Origin: Eucommia ulmoides
Lineage: Eukaryota; Streptophyta; Magnoliopsida; Garryales; Eucommiaceae
DNA: 64,000 nucleotides
Direction: 5' to 3'
NCBI GenBank assembly: GCA_016647705.1
Contig: CM028338.1
Location: forward strand, 24,563,077-24,627,076
The position numbers and the translations under genes were made by a program. The notes under the pieces are model-generated. The model had not been told where the DNA came from and made no database searches. It worked only from the letters and a program-made list of their open reading frames with translations. This document shows, piece by piece, positions 22,652 through 32,842 of this stretch. The number at the start of each line of letters is the position of its first letter. Positions within the stretch are counted from its first letter, which is position 1.

Positions 22652-23996
22652 GTCCTTCCTTGGATAAAAAATCAGCCAGTATATTATTTTTGCCGGCTCG
22701 ATGTATAATATCAAAATTATAATGCTGAAATAATGTTTGCCAACCATTCATTTTATTATATTTTGGACTTGCGGGCAGTTTGTTAAAGATAAATCCTTTA
22801 ACTGGAGTATTATCAGTAATGACTGTAAACTTTTTAGGAATAAGGAAATATCTAAACTTTTCAATTCCTTTTTTAATAGCAAGTAATTCTTTAATATTAC
22901 TATGGTATTTCTGTTGCGAATCTGTAAAAGTTCTACTGGCATATCTGCAAATGTTTCCGGTAGCGGTTTTAAGAATAGCTCCCCAATATGCGTTTGAAGC
23001 ATCCATTTCTAAAATTAAATCATCTTCATCTATTGGTAATGTTAATCTGGATAGATGAGTAGTTAAGTTTTTAATTTCTTTGATTTTGTTAGAAAGTTCT
23101 TGGGTCCAAACAAAATTAACACCTTTTTTTTAATAGCTTTTGGAAGGATTGCCTGTGTTTAGCTAGTCTTTCAATAAATGTTTCAGCATAATTTAGAACT
23201 CCCAAGAATCTCTATACTTGCTTCTTGTCTTCAAGAATATCTGGGAAAACAATTATTTTTTCACAAATATGTGGTTGCATTTCTATTCCAGTAGCATCAA
23301 TTATTAATCCTAAAAATTCTATCGTTTGTTTTCCTATTTCTGCCTTTCTTGAATTAGTTTCAAATCAAGTACTTCCTGAATTTGCATAGCGAATTCTTTT
23401 ATATCTTCATCAGAATATCTCATTGGTATAACTCTAATAATATCAGTAGGATTAATTAACTCAATATTAGCATATATTTTATCAATATCCCAGAGTGCAG
23501 TCGGATTTTCTCCAAAATTATTCGCAAGTTTTTCAATGATTTCCATAGAAATTTCTGTAGCAAGGTAAATATCACCATGTTTTCGCGTACAAACGATGTT
23601 TGTGTTATGTAAGCGCGATATTTTTATCCAGTATGAGTAAGGTGTGAGAAATTTAACAAGTTTATAAGTAACGCATGTTTTCTTAAAGAAGTTTATGAAA
23701 TCGTTTCCAAGTAGTAAAGGTATTCCCATAGTATTCTGTTTATATATTATTGGTATTTTAATATATTTATCTCCAAGTATTATCAAAACATTTTTAGCAA
23801 TGATTCTTAAATCTAAGGGTTTTCCTTTAAAACCTTTAGTTTAAATAGCAGATTTGACACTTTTTCTCCACATTTTATATGGTAGTACTTTTTTATTCAT
23901 TAAGCAAATATCAGCTCCTGAATCTAATAAGCATGGTATATATATATATTGTTTATCAGTTTTTACTCCGACTTCAAAGATAATGGGACTTCTCAT
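22641..23996 (-). pseudogene. Pararetroviral pol: protease, partial reverse transcriptase, RNase H
   Basis: Starts at the ATG overlapping the preceding ORF's stop (ATGA, 23996-23993). An aspartic protease with LLDSGADICLM comes first, then IPLLLGNDF, then the N-terminal part of a caulimovirid reverse transcriptase (to about 23340). The conserved RT palm, including its catalytic Asp-Asp motif, is absent in all frames; the sequence jumps to the thumb region (IEFLGLIIDATGIE), consistent with an internal deletion. RNase H follows (22641-23006), with MDASNAYWGAIL, IKELLAI, TDNTP and ILADFLS supplying the expected acidic residues. Breaks: in-frame TAA at 23843-23841, TAG at 23214-23212, a frame change near 23125-23131 in a homopolymer, and the deletion near 23335-23345. 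It cannot make active polymerase. Confidence 0.8.
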
Positions 23997-24325
23997 ATAA
24001 TTCGAGGAACATTTATTTGTTCTTCTTCGATTGTAAGTATAATTCTATCATAAGTAATATTATATGGGTAACAATGATCAAGAAAATTATTTTCGAGTAA
24101 TAGTTTCATCTTGTCGTCCTTATCGATATGTATCGGGTAAGTTATTTCTTTATTTCCAATTATGAGTGAAACATCATCGGTTTGTGTAATAGTGTGCTTG
24201 AACCCATTAAGATCTTTGTAGATATATGGTTCAGGAAGTTCTCTTCTAGGCACTTGAACTGATAGCTTATCTGGTGAAATATAACTAACAAAAGCACCGG
24301 TGTTAATTAGAGCATCTACTTCCAT
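23993..24325 (-). pseudogene. Extra aspartic-protease-like domain before pol (catalytic Asp replaced)
   Basis: A 110-codon frame opening MEVDALINTGAFVSYI reads as a retropepsin fold: a TGA loop, a hydrophobic flap region with VSLIIGN, and LLLENNFLDHCYPY where retropepsins have a glycine-containing LLG-type turn. The active-site triad is N-T-G instead of D-T/S-G. It ends at a TGA that overlaps the ATG of the pol ORF, which itself begins with a second protease having an intact D-S-G. It overlaps the tail of the movement-protein frame (24303-24325) in another frame, so it was probably once part of the same polyprotein, now shifted. Whether the D-to-N change is ancestral or decay cannot be told from one copy. 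Confidence 0.65.
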
Positions 24326-25312
24326 TAAAGTATTTAATTTTAACTTTATAGGTGGGATTATCTGTTTTCTTAATAATCATTCGCCTATCGATAGAACATT
24401 CTCCTATTTCTCCGCCTGTTATTTTTAAGGAAGATAATCTTTTGATACTAGATAAATTTTTAGCATTAGATAATCTAGCAATATCTAGGTCTAGCTTTTT
24501 ATTAATATCTAATTTCCATTCAACAGGTAAATCCGCTTCATCAAAAAAATTTGGTGTGTAAATATTGGCAATTGGTTCGAAGACCTTGTCTATTTCAATA
24601 AATTCATGATTTATAAATTTATCACTATGATGGTTATTATTTAGAAAGTATCCAACGTGATATGTTATAGTATAAGGAAATCTTCTAACTTCCATAAAAT
24701 CTTTTTAGCACATTCATGAGTGAGACTAAAGACTTCATTTATCTGTGGTTCTTTTAGACTAACAGCATATTTAGGAAAGATTTTTATTCCTAGAATTCCT
24801 TGGTTTAGATTTCCATAAACAACACCTAGTAAAGCATCCGATTTGTTTTTCATTTTATTATCAAGGACAATAGCTTTTATTAGAAAACCCATTCCTTTTC
24901 TAAACAGGGCTTTAAAAACAATTTGTATTCCCCTAATGTGTATGTAACCAATTTTATCTTTATTTTTCCTATTTTTTCCCAATTGTTTATCTATCGTAGC
25001 ACGATTTATTAAAGGGATATTTATTTTTCCTCTAGAGTCTTCAGTGTTAAGAGCAGCTTCAAATTGACAGGTTCCATAATGGTAAATATTTTTCCTATTA
25101 AATTTTTCAACAAAATTTGTTCGGAAGAGTTCATTATGTTTAAAAGAAAATACTTCCTTTAAAATCTTTTTAAGCATTTTTTGATCAACTAGAGCATCGG
25201 CTCTATAATCACCTTTATCTTCAACAGATTCAATAAAGTAGTCAGAACCCGTAGTCGCACTCGTTTTCGGATTCATCGCTCGTCTCTTCATGATAATAAA
25301 ATTCCTCTTCAT
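24303..25312 (-). pseudogene. Pararetroviral movement protein (30K superfamily), frameshifted
   Basis: 25312-24665 encodes about 215 residues: an N-terminal charged segment, KHNELFRTNFVEKF, INIPLINRATID, then ALLGVVYGNLNQGILGIKIF, the hydrophobic core I associate with caulimovirid 30K movement proteins that line tubules through plasmodesmata. A frame change near 24680-24695 moves the continuation into a second frame (24695-24303), which reads FPYTITYHVGYFL and carries on to the protease-like domain. The start overlaps the acidic tail of the capsid frame. Methionines near 25312 and 25291 are both possible starts; the upstream one is reported. Confidence 0.7.
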
Positions 25313-25349
25313 AATCTATATCAGAGATGCTTTCAGTTTCACTTATATC

Positions 25350-26790
25350 AGACTTATTTTGTTCAAGAAACATTTTAACCTTAGCACTATTTTTATTCTT
25401 AACATTAGGACACTCATTAGCGTAATGTCCTATTTCATTACAAGCCCAACATTTGCAAGTCTTAGCAGGTTTCTCTTGAGTCGTTCTTACCCATTGAGAA
25501 TTTTTAGTAAATTTCTTTTTCCTGAAAAACTTTTTCGACTTAAACGACTTTCTTGGCCTAAAATTTCTTTTAAAGGATTTCTTTAATTTATATTTACTCT
25601 TTTTAGTATGCCTTGGCTAGGAATAAATATTAGCACATCCAAATTGCTTTGGGGCTTCATTCACAACATAGTCCTAACTGATTATCTTTTCTGTATAACT
25701 CACCGTTTTTAGCAGCAGCACACCAAATTCCAATCTGTTTTGTGGCATAGTCAGTTCTAGTTCCCATAGAATTGACAACTTGCCAATCTGGTAAAGATTT
25801 ATATCCGATCATTAGTTTTCTAGAGTATGGAAAGGGGAGTCTTTCAAAATACATGTCTAAATAGACCTGTCTTTAGAAATCATTAAAATCAACCTTGTAA
25901 AAATGTTTCGTAAATTCATTAGTGTATTCTTCAAAATAACACATATTGCAAATTCTTATATTCATCATGTGATTAATAGCATTCATTTGAATTCTCTTTT
26001 GTGTTTCAGTAGAATTTTCTATCCAGAATTGCCATGAAATTCCTTTCTAATCGATTAATCAAATCTCCCAATTATTTTCGTTGAGTCTCCTTCAACAAGT
26101 GTAATATTTGGGTTTTGAGAGAATATTCTAGCTCTAATCCTATTCTTAACTAATAAAGCTAATCCTGACCACCAGTTACTAACATTTCCTTCGAAAGTCA
26201 TAGGTATCCATTTTGAAAAGGTATCAACAGTTATCTCATCACTTCCTACAACATTTTTAAACAAAGCTACAGAGTATAAAGATTTTACCCATTTTAAAAT
26301 TACCTTCTCAGGCATGTGTTTATTCCCCATATAATTATCAATATTTAAATATATTCCTGATTCAGAAACATTTTCAGTTCTAGGTTGTGCAAATCTTCGC
26401 CTTAATTGTTCTCTTCTAGCATCTTCTATTCCGCACCTGGAATCTTTAAAAGTAGCTTCTTTGTTTGTTTTTTCTAGAAACGTTTAAAAAACAGCTGGTA
26501 TGGTAAAATTAGCAGGATTTTTTAAAAATTCATTTGGATCACTCTTTCAGTAGGTTGTGTTCTGGGTGGCTGTGGTGGTGAAGCATTAGCACTAGTAGAA
26601 GGTTAGTCAGTTTGAGTACTAGTTCCAGCTTGTGTATCAACTGCCTGCCTAACACTACTAGCTTCAGTATTCATTAGCACATTAAGTTCTTCAAGAATAT
26701 CAATGGAATCATCAAGGTCTACTGAGGCTGTTTCATCATTATCATCAATATTTAACATTTTTAGGCTTCTACCATAAGGAGGCATTTCTC
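25350..26790 (-). pseudogene. Pararetroviral capsid (coat) protein with CCHC zinc knuckle
   Basis: Pieces in several frames, right to left: an acidic segment (26785-26603, DDNDETASVDLDDS), a core (26330-26055) with TFSKWIPMTFEG and VSNWWSGL, a block with YFERLPFPYSRK near 25850, a Lys/Arg-rich stretch near 25500-25600, then the zinc knuckle CWACNEIGHYANEC (C-x2-C-x4-H-x4-C, about 25450-25409), and an acidic tail rich in Glu/Ser. This order is typical of caulimovirid coat proteins. Multiple stops occur between 26050 and 25860, and one follows the block at 25657. The protein cannot be made intact. Confidence 0.75.
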
Positions 26791-27039
26791 AGATTCCTTG
26801 AATAATTAGAGACTTATTATCTGTTTTCTGTATAATATTTTGTTCACGATTTTTTATGGCTTGAATTATTTTTTCTTGATTAGCAGCCATAATAGCTAAA
26901 CCTTTAGGTAACTCAGTATCTTCATTAATTTTTTCAGTCATATTTGTCCATCAAAATAGTAGTATACAGAATCGTAATCATCAAATATATTTTCTGAAAA
27001 ATCACTTTTATTTTCTACAGATTATTTTTTAGCTTCTTC

Positions 27040-27560
27040 AGCATATTAATCATTTAAGTCTTTTAACACCCTCCATTTTATCAGCTCTTTTATCTCTTTC
27101 AAAATATTAGATTCACTTAAAGCATAATTTACTAAGGAAATTATCTCACAAGTTTCAGTTTTATGCACGCATAACCAATTTATAAAATGATATCCCAAGA
27201 TAGACGTAGAGGGTAAATATACATCGCGAAACTTAGGTAATTCAATACTATTTGGCATTTTATCAAATTCAAGACTATTAGTTACTTGTTCAAATTCATT
27301 TTCAATATTATTTAAATCGGGTAATTATTTTTTTACTAATAGCTTCTACTAACTCGATTTCCATTTTTATTTTATTCGTGAGTTTTCTTCGATAAGCGTT
27401 ATGTTCTTCCAAGGATAAATTAGCTAGATTTTTTTTTATAGTTTTTAATTCCAAAGATATCAGATTATCGAAGATTATTAGAGCTCGAGTCTCCAAAGAC
27501 ATATCAATGTAAAGATTATTAGAGCTTGAACTATCGGGTATAATTCTAGAAATTGAACCA
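27040..27560 (-). pseudogene. Pararetroviral N-terminal ORF fragments, unidentified
   Basis: Two open pieces: 27502-27308 (64 codons, Leu/Lys/Glu-rich and probably helical, possibly coiled coil) and 27258-27046 (70 codons, with YLPSTSILGYHFINWLCV). They precede the capsid on the same strand and share its AT-rich codon use, so they are probably the upstream part of the viral polyprotein or a small separate ORF. No domain recognised. Confidence 0.45.
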
Positions 27561-28579
27561 CCCGCCCATCAAAACAGAGTATACTTTCTGCATACACGGA
27601 AAAAAATAAAAATCTAAAAGGTTGTACTTGTCGACACAATCAAACAATATCTTTCTAAAATCATGAATAACCGTAATCTTTCCTTATTAAAGAATCGTAT
27701 GACCGCTTCCCTTGATACGGTTGCAGTTATTGCTGGGGATTCGTATTCTAAAAAGATGAATTTTACCTATTCAAAATTTGTTGATCTTAAAGTAAACAAT
27801 TTCCACTGATGCATTTGGTACAAAAAAGGAAAGAAACAGATTCTCTGATCCATTGATTCCCTGCAAAGCAATGGTCAAAAATTGCCATCAGAAAACCCGG
27901 ACGACCTCAAATATAAAAAATAAGGAATTTTCTTCCAAAAATCATATTTTAAAACAAAACGACTTTTTTACATCCACACAAATTAAACATTGTTCAAAAC
28001 TCTTATTTTAAAAAGAAAATATGCATGGATTCCTACTAATATATAAAGTGGATTAGTGAAATTTTAAAAATTAAGTGTAATTTGTGTACATAAAAGGAAG
28101 GATAATTTTGGAATGATACATATTTTGCTACTTTTGAACAAGTTTAATTTTAGTAATCCTTATAAATATGTTATTTTGACTTTTAAATCCCGTGAAAGAA
28201 AAACCCTAAATAGATAAGGGATGGGTAAGACAAAATATGGAAAAAAAGAAAAAGAAAAAAAAAAAGGTTTTTATCTATTTAATTTTTTAATAGATTTATA
28301 TTTTTAATATATATTTTTTTTTTGTTGAATATGATTTCATAAAAAAAAAAAATCCCTAAAATAAAAAAATAAAAAAAAATAAATTCGGGTAATTTTGAAG
28401 GGTCTCCAAAACTTGGGGAAACTATAGGTAATTAGGTGGCCGAGCCCCTGGCCCCGGTTTGTCAAAAAAGAAGATTTTCCAGCAGTTTGAAGGTCGTTAT
28501 GATTTCAAAGTCTCTTCTATGAGTAACCTTAACTTCCCAAAAAGATATTTTTGAGTTTACAGAATAAAGGGATAAATGA
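27561..28579. other. AT-rich DNA; pararetrovirus edge and a partial R3 copy
   Basis: 27561-27900 may still be viral leader, without coding support. 28090-28230 matches the start of repeat R3 (TTTTGAACAAGTTTAATTTTAG, then AAATATGTTATTTT and a GTGAAAGAAAAACCCTAAA block), making it a third, partial copy. 28230-28400 is A/T homopolymer-rich. Confidence 0.4.
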
Positions 28580-30175
28580 TGTTAAAATAATTGACACACG
28601 GTATATTGAGAGAGAATATACGACAATGCATTGATATGTGTTAAGCCTACATAATACAAGGATGTACATTGGTGCTAATGGTTCAAGTTTTTCAATATTG
28701 GGCTCCAAGTAACCTAATGAGCCAAGGCAATATATACATATTCGGCAGAGCTCATTGAGTGGAGGGGAACAATATTCTAGAGAATGTGATGACAGATGCA
28801 GTGGCAATCAGTCTCTGTGCTTGGTGCGCTTGTATAAACATCATTGTGGGTGATTTCAATAGCACTCTGATTGTCACAATTGAGAACAATAGTTACAGAA
28901 AAGGAGACTCCCATCTCAGAAAGAGCCAACCGATTCCACATGGCGTTCATATGAGACAGGAAATTGTTAATGGACTGCCCAGGCTCTTAGCACATGCTCT
29001 GCATGGTGTAAAAAAGTCGATTGGTGAGAAAGATCCGAAACTGCTTTAGCGGTCTCGAATTTACCAACTGAAGTTTGATAGATGTGATTATCATAGCACG
29101 TGACCAGTGAGAATCTAGTGATTTTTGCTATTCTAGTCCCTGAGACATTCAACAAATTTGTTCTCATCTTCTTTCTTTCCTTGGGGGGGCGCTGAAATTT
29201 CTCAAGTCAAACTGCGCCATAATTTTCGACAACGAAAAAAGCTACAATCTTTTGAGTCCACAAGTTTTAGTTTGACTCATCATGAATAACATTAATGGTA
29301 TGTGGTGAGTCTGATCTCTCCATGAGCACAAACGTGAACTGAGGAGAAAACCACACGAATAACATAAACTATATTTTGTGAGCAACAAACGAAAAAATAG
29401 AGCCCAAAAATAGAATAAGAAGGTCTGAGACCCTATGAACCGGTCAAAAGAGAGGGAGAGAGGGTGAATCAGTCAAGCAACAGTAGACGTGGTAGTGGCA
29501 TGGTACTGACTGTGCGCTGAATCATTGATATGGCAATGATATGTAGCGAGTGTGCAAGTGATAGCACTGATATGGAAGTGATGTGGCACTAACTCAGGGG
29601 GACACGTTCTAGACATGTGGCAGATTACGTGGCATAGGGTTAACGGGGCTGAGCACTGGCACGTGGAGAACTGCAGGGGAGGAGCAACAGCTTTGAGCGG
29701 CACGTGAGGGTGCACCTGACGTCCATTGGGGCTCTAGTTGTCGGCGTTGGATTCATCTCGACGAGACAATTCCAATGGTAGGTTAGATGTTGATGTAGGA
29801 CCAATGGTGGAGCCTGTAGTGATCAACAAAGTTAACGATGTCAGTGAGGCTTCTCAAGGCTTGTATGTGCCCGTGACATGACAATTCGACTTCTTTCTAC
29901 TGGCGTTGGACTAGGTGTTTCGAGACGAGTGTGGAGGTGGTGCCGAATTGGGTGTTGGGTGATGGTATAGGGTGTTGGAGACGGCGGCTTGGATGGATGA
30001 TTCAGAAAAAATTGGTTCTTGATACCATGTTGGAATAATTGAGAGACCGAATATTGGGACAGAATATACAACAGTGTTAAGCGTACAGAATACAAGGATG
30101 TACAATGGTGTCTATATATAGGCAAGGACTATGCTTCGAAATATTGGGCTCCATTTAACCTAGTGGGGGTCCACA
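28580..30175 (-). mobile_element. Ty1/copia retrotransposon with large internal deletion
   Basis: Related LTR-like ends lie at 28580 (TGTTAAAATAATTGACAC) and 30028 (TGTTGGAATAATTGAGAG); both continue with AGAATATAC, TACAAGGATGTACA(A/T)TGGTG and ATATTGGGCTCCA, so each LTR is at least about 150 bp. On the minus strand a TATA box lies at 30122-30111. A primer site TGGTATCAAGAACC (30027-30014) abuts the LTR, like the initiator-Met PBS. The 1.3-kb interior keeps the gag start (around 29200-28930, with GQSINNF in one frame) and then directly RNase H remnants (CDNQSAIEITHN at 28878 downward). Protease, integrase and RT are gone. Outer LTR ends are approximate. Confidence 0.65.
28745..29200 (-). pseudogene. 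Copia gag remnant joined to RNase H remnant
   Basis: The gag part shows IITSIKLQLVNS, FLTNRLF and GQSINNFLSHMNAMWNRLAL, a normal Ty1/copia gag segment, with a stop between. Within about 20 codons it passes into NCDNQSAIEITHN and DCHCICHHIL, the C-terminal RNase H region, which normally lies over 3 kb further downstream. The fused frame contains stops and is not functional. Confidence 0.6.
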
Positions 30176-30701
30176 TCTGCCTGTAAGATCCCCACCGAAA
30201 GTAGCAAATGAGTGAGCTTGAAATTGAAAAGTAGCAAATGAGTGAGCTTGAAATTGACAACAAAGGATGATTCCCTTTTGCAGATACAGCGAGGTGAAAA
30301 GACAGTGGATGATTCCCTTCAGACATAGGCTTCAAAAAAAAAAAAAGTAAAGCAAGTGGGCACCTTGCTTTTTCCCATATAAAACAGATGGAGAATTGCC
30401 AAAGATGGACTCAGATGATAGTGCAAGAAGCCAATTTGATCATTTGCCTTACTAAGACGAAAAATTTGTTCATAATGGTGGAATTCATAGGCATGATTGC
30501 AACTAGAGACAAGGAACATGTAAGTAAATAGAAAAATATACAAATCAATTCACAAAATAAGAAATAATTTACACAGCCAAACGGACCCTTACCGGTTTCT
30601 ATGTTCATTACTTAAATTAGCCGCCAAATTAAACCAAATGGAGATAAAGGATCAACAGATTTATGGCGTATGCCTTTTCTTGTAGAAAAATCTTTATATA
30701 T
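30176..30701. other. Intergenic DNA 3' of the GH17 gene
   Basis: Contains a short direct duplication (AAAGTAGCAAATGAGTGAGCTTGAAATTGA at 30200 and 30229, 20+ bp shared). No gene supported. Confidence 0.45.
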
Positions 30702-30712
30702 TTATTTATTTG
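30702..30712 (-). terminator. Polyadenylation signal of the GH17 gene
   Basis: The minus strand reads AAATAAATAAAT here, about 125 nt after the stop codon, giving two overlapping AATAAA hexamers. Confidence 0.55.
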
Positions 30713-30834
30713 ATTTTAGGAAAAAGAAAAAGAAAATTCTCACCTGGATCCATTTCCCCCCCAATCTATACGGATAACGTTCTGGAGCCCTTCATGAGCT
30801 CCTTTTCGACCCGTATTTCCTGTGCACCCGTCTT

Positions 30835-32461
30835 TCAAGCAAATATCAAGAATTCCAGGGAAAGCAGGATGAGAAAGAATACAGACAAGGCCTGCAAAAT
30901 ATGAACACGAAACCAGAACATCAGATTCATTACTATATCTTTAGGCTGTGGATAAGAAATTGAAAATACTATCTTACATTCTTGTCGGAAGCTGAAAAAT
31001 CCATACGAGGAAGATAACCCTGTAGGCCGATGTTATAAACAGGACTACCATCAGGATAGTACAGGCCATAGTTCCTTTCTGATGCCGGACCAGGCTTCAT
31101 ATTCTCATTAAAGAGTGCAAAAACATATATGTCTACCGGCACCGACGGCTGCGCCGGAGTACCTTGCCCCTCCTCAATCCGGCGAATTAAATTACCGTTG
31201 TACAATCCTGCATTCTCCGGCGTAGCTCCTACCTCATTCGGATCCCCCTTTGAAGGCCAACCCGTTTCTGAAATTTTAACCACTATATCCGTATGATCCA
31301 TTGCCCTGATCGCCGAATGAACAGCATCGATTTGCGCGTACAACATATTATCATAGTTCAAATTCGTGTTCGGATCAGTCATCCCCGGATTAGGCTCGAA
31401 AAGGACGTATTCAAGGGAGACCTGATTTGGGTTATCTTTGTATGCGAAAAACGGATAGGCGTTTATGAGGAAGGGCGATCCGACTTGGGAATGAAAATTG
31501 AGAATTGGCTGAACCAATTCGGCGAGGTCTTGCCTGAAAGAACCTGAGGAAGGTGGGAATGAATTGCCCAAAATGGCCAAGGAATGGGCGGTTGTGACGT
31601 AGACTTGTTTGTCAAGTCCTAGATGCACAAGGGCTCCGTATACGGTTTTCATTGCCGGGAGGAGATAGGAACTTAGCTGAGTGTCGTTACCGGATAAGAC
31701 CTCATTTCCGACGGTGATGCAACTGATCTTTGTTTGGGGAAGGTAAGGTTGAACATGCTGTTCAACCCATGTTTGAGCTTTGAGAGGGTCGGTCATTGTC
31801 AAAAGATACTCATTTCCGAGTCCAATAACGAAATCGACATTCGAATTGGAAAATGCCGTTAGGACATTCGGATCGGAGTCGTAGAGTTTAACTCGGGTAA
31901 TGTTGAGAGATCTGAGGAGGAAGGCCACTCGGGAAGGAGATGGGAGATTGTTGGCAATCTGCCCATAGTTAATTCCTACTCCCGCACAGAAGGTGCTAAC
32001 AAATAAATCTGAAAAATAATCAAAAATTGCCGAAGGATTTATTTATTGAACTCATTTCTACAGAAACTGATCCGAAGCAATGCATGTTAATAGAAACTTG
32101 TTAGAATTGAACTCTTCTTCTCTTAGAGATGCTGTACTTACAAATGCTGAAAATAGGCTGAAAAGATGAGAATTAAATCTTGGATCTTGAATCATGAATG
32201 TATCAATATATGCAGCTCAACAGAGCGGAAACGAATCAAATATAATGGCGGAGCCAAAAAAATCACAATTGAGAAGAATATCATTATGCATTCAACAGAC
32301 AAGATTTAAACTCTTTATTTTGTACAGTTTTTTCTCAGAAACAAAACAGAAAAGAAGAGGAAAAATCCAATGCAGACACGTACAGAGAGAAGAAGAGTGA
32401 GAGTAGACGATAGACCTGAAAGAATGAGGAGCACAAAAAGTGGGCGGAAGAAGGTGGTCAT
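30835..32461 (-). CDS. Glucan endo-1,3-beta-glucosidase, GH17, GPI-anchored type
   Basis: Three exons on the minus strand: 32461-32416, 32008-30978 and 30891-30835. Both introns (407 and 86 bp) are GT-AG, and phases join to a 377-residue protein. It hydrolyses 1,3-beta-glucan (callose) at the cell surface. Residues 1-24 are a signal peptide ending FCA; the mature enzyme starts GVGINYGQIANNLPS. GH17 motifs follow: VKLYDSDPNVL, ITVGNEVL with acid/base Glu118, INAYPFFAYKDNP, and VKISETGWPSKGD with nucleophile Glu263, then FALFNENMKPGP and NYGLYYPDG. Exon 3 encodes only a hydrophobic tail (ALSVFFLILLSLEFLIFA), a GPI-attachment signal after the SASDKN region. There is no X8/CBM43 module. Sequons lie at Asn51 and Asn123. 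It resembles the Arabidopsis BG11/BG14/BG_ppap group, whose members can act at plasmodesmata. All key residues are present, so it is probably functional. Confidence 0.9.
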
Positions 32462-32549
32462 CACCTGCCGCCAATCTCCGCCGCTACTCCTCTCTTCTAT
32501 TCTCTTGGGGTGGGGTAGTCTCAGAGTGAGGAAAGAGAGGGGATTCTTT

Positions 32550-32600
32550 ATTAGCGATGCTATTTATTAATGGGTATATATTGAAAGCTTCGCCTGTGGA
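32550..32600 (-). promoter_or_regulatory. Probable core promoter of the GH17 gene
   Basis: On the minus strand, 100-130 nt upstream of the ATG, CAATATATACCC and TTAATAAATAGC offer TATA-like sequences followed by a pyrimidine-rich leader. Which one is used cannot be decided by eye. Confidence 0.4.
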
Positions 32601-32840
32601 TTCGTGCTCTTTATGACATGGATGAGGCTGCCCGCTTCCAATTTTATTTTATTTTTTTCTTTTTTTCTTTTTTTCTTTTTTCTTTGTGTTATTTCAAAAG
32701 GTTTAACTTTTCTCTGTTTCCTGTGCTATTGATTGATCTAAATATACGCGAAAAGCCCTTGCCTGTCGCTGCATATAAGACTTGAATCACTTGATAGCAT
32801 CAGAGGTCCGGTAGTTTTGACGTTCGATTTCAACATACGC
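32601..32840. other. Upstream flank of the GH17 gene
   Basis: Includes a T/C-rich run (32640-32690). No other feature seen. Confidence 0.4.
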
Positions 32841-32842
32841 GT

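Larger units (their letters stand above)
18935..27900 (-). mobile_element. Endogenous pararetrovirus (Caulimoviridae), decayed, circularly permuted
   Basis: On the minus strand, right to left: N-terminal ORF pieces, capsid with CCHC knuckle, 30K-type movement protein, two aspartic-protease-like domains, partial reverse transcriptase, RNase H, a further ORF in the viroplasmin position, a promoter/polyA intergenic region, then another ORF. CP-MP-protease-RT-RNase H order without integrase fits Caulimoviridae, closest in layout to cavemovirus/solendovirus-type genomes (inference). Excluding the inserted 1163-bp transposon the viral DNA is about 7.8 kb, close to one caulimovirid genome. Numerous stops and frameshifts and a deletion in RT show it is defective. 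The right edge is set loosely: viral coding is seen only to about 27560. Confidence 0.8.
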
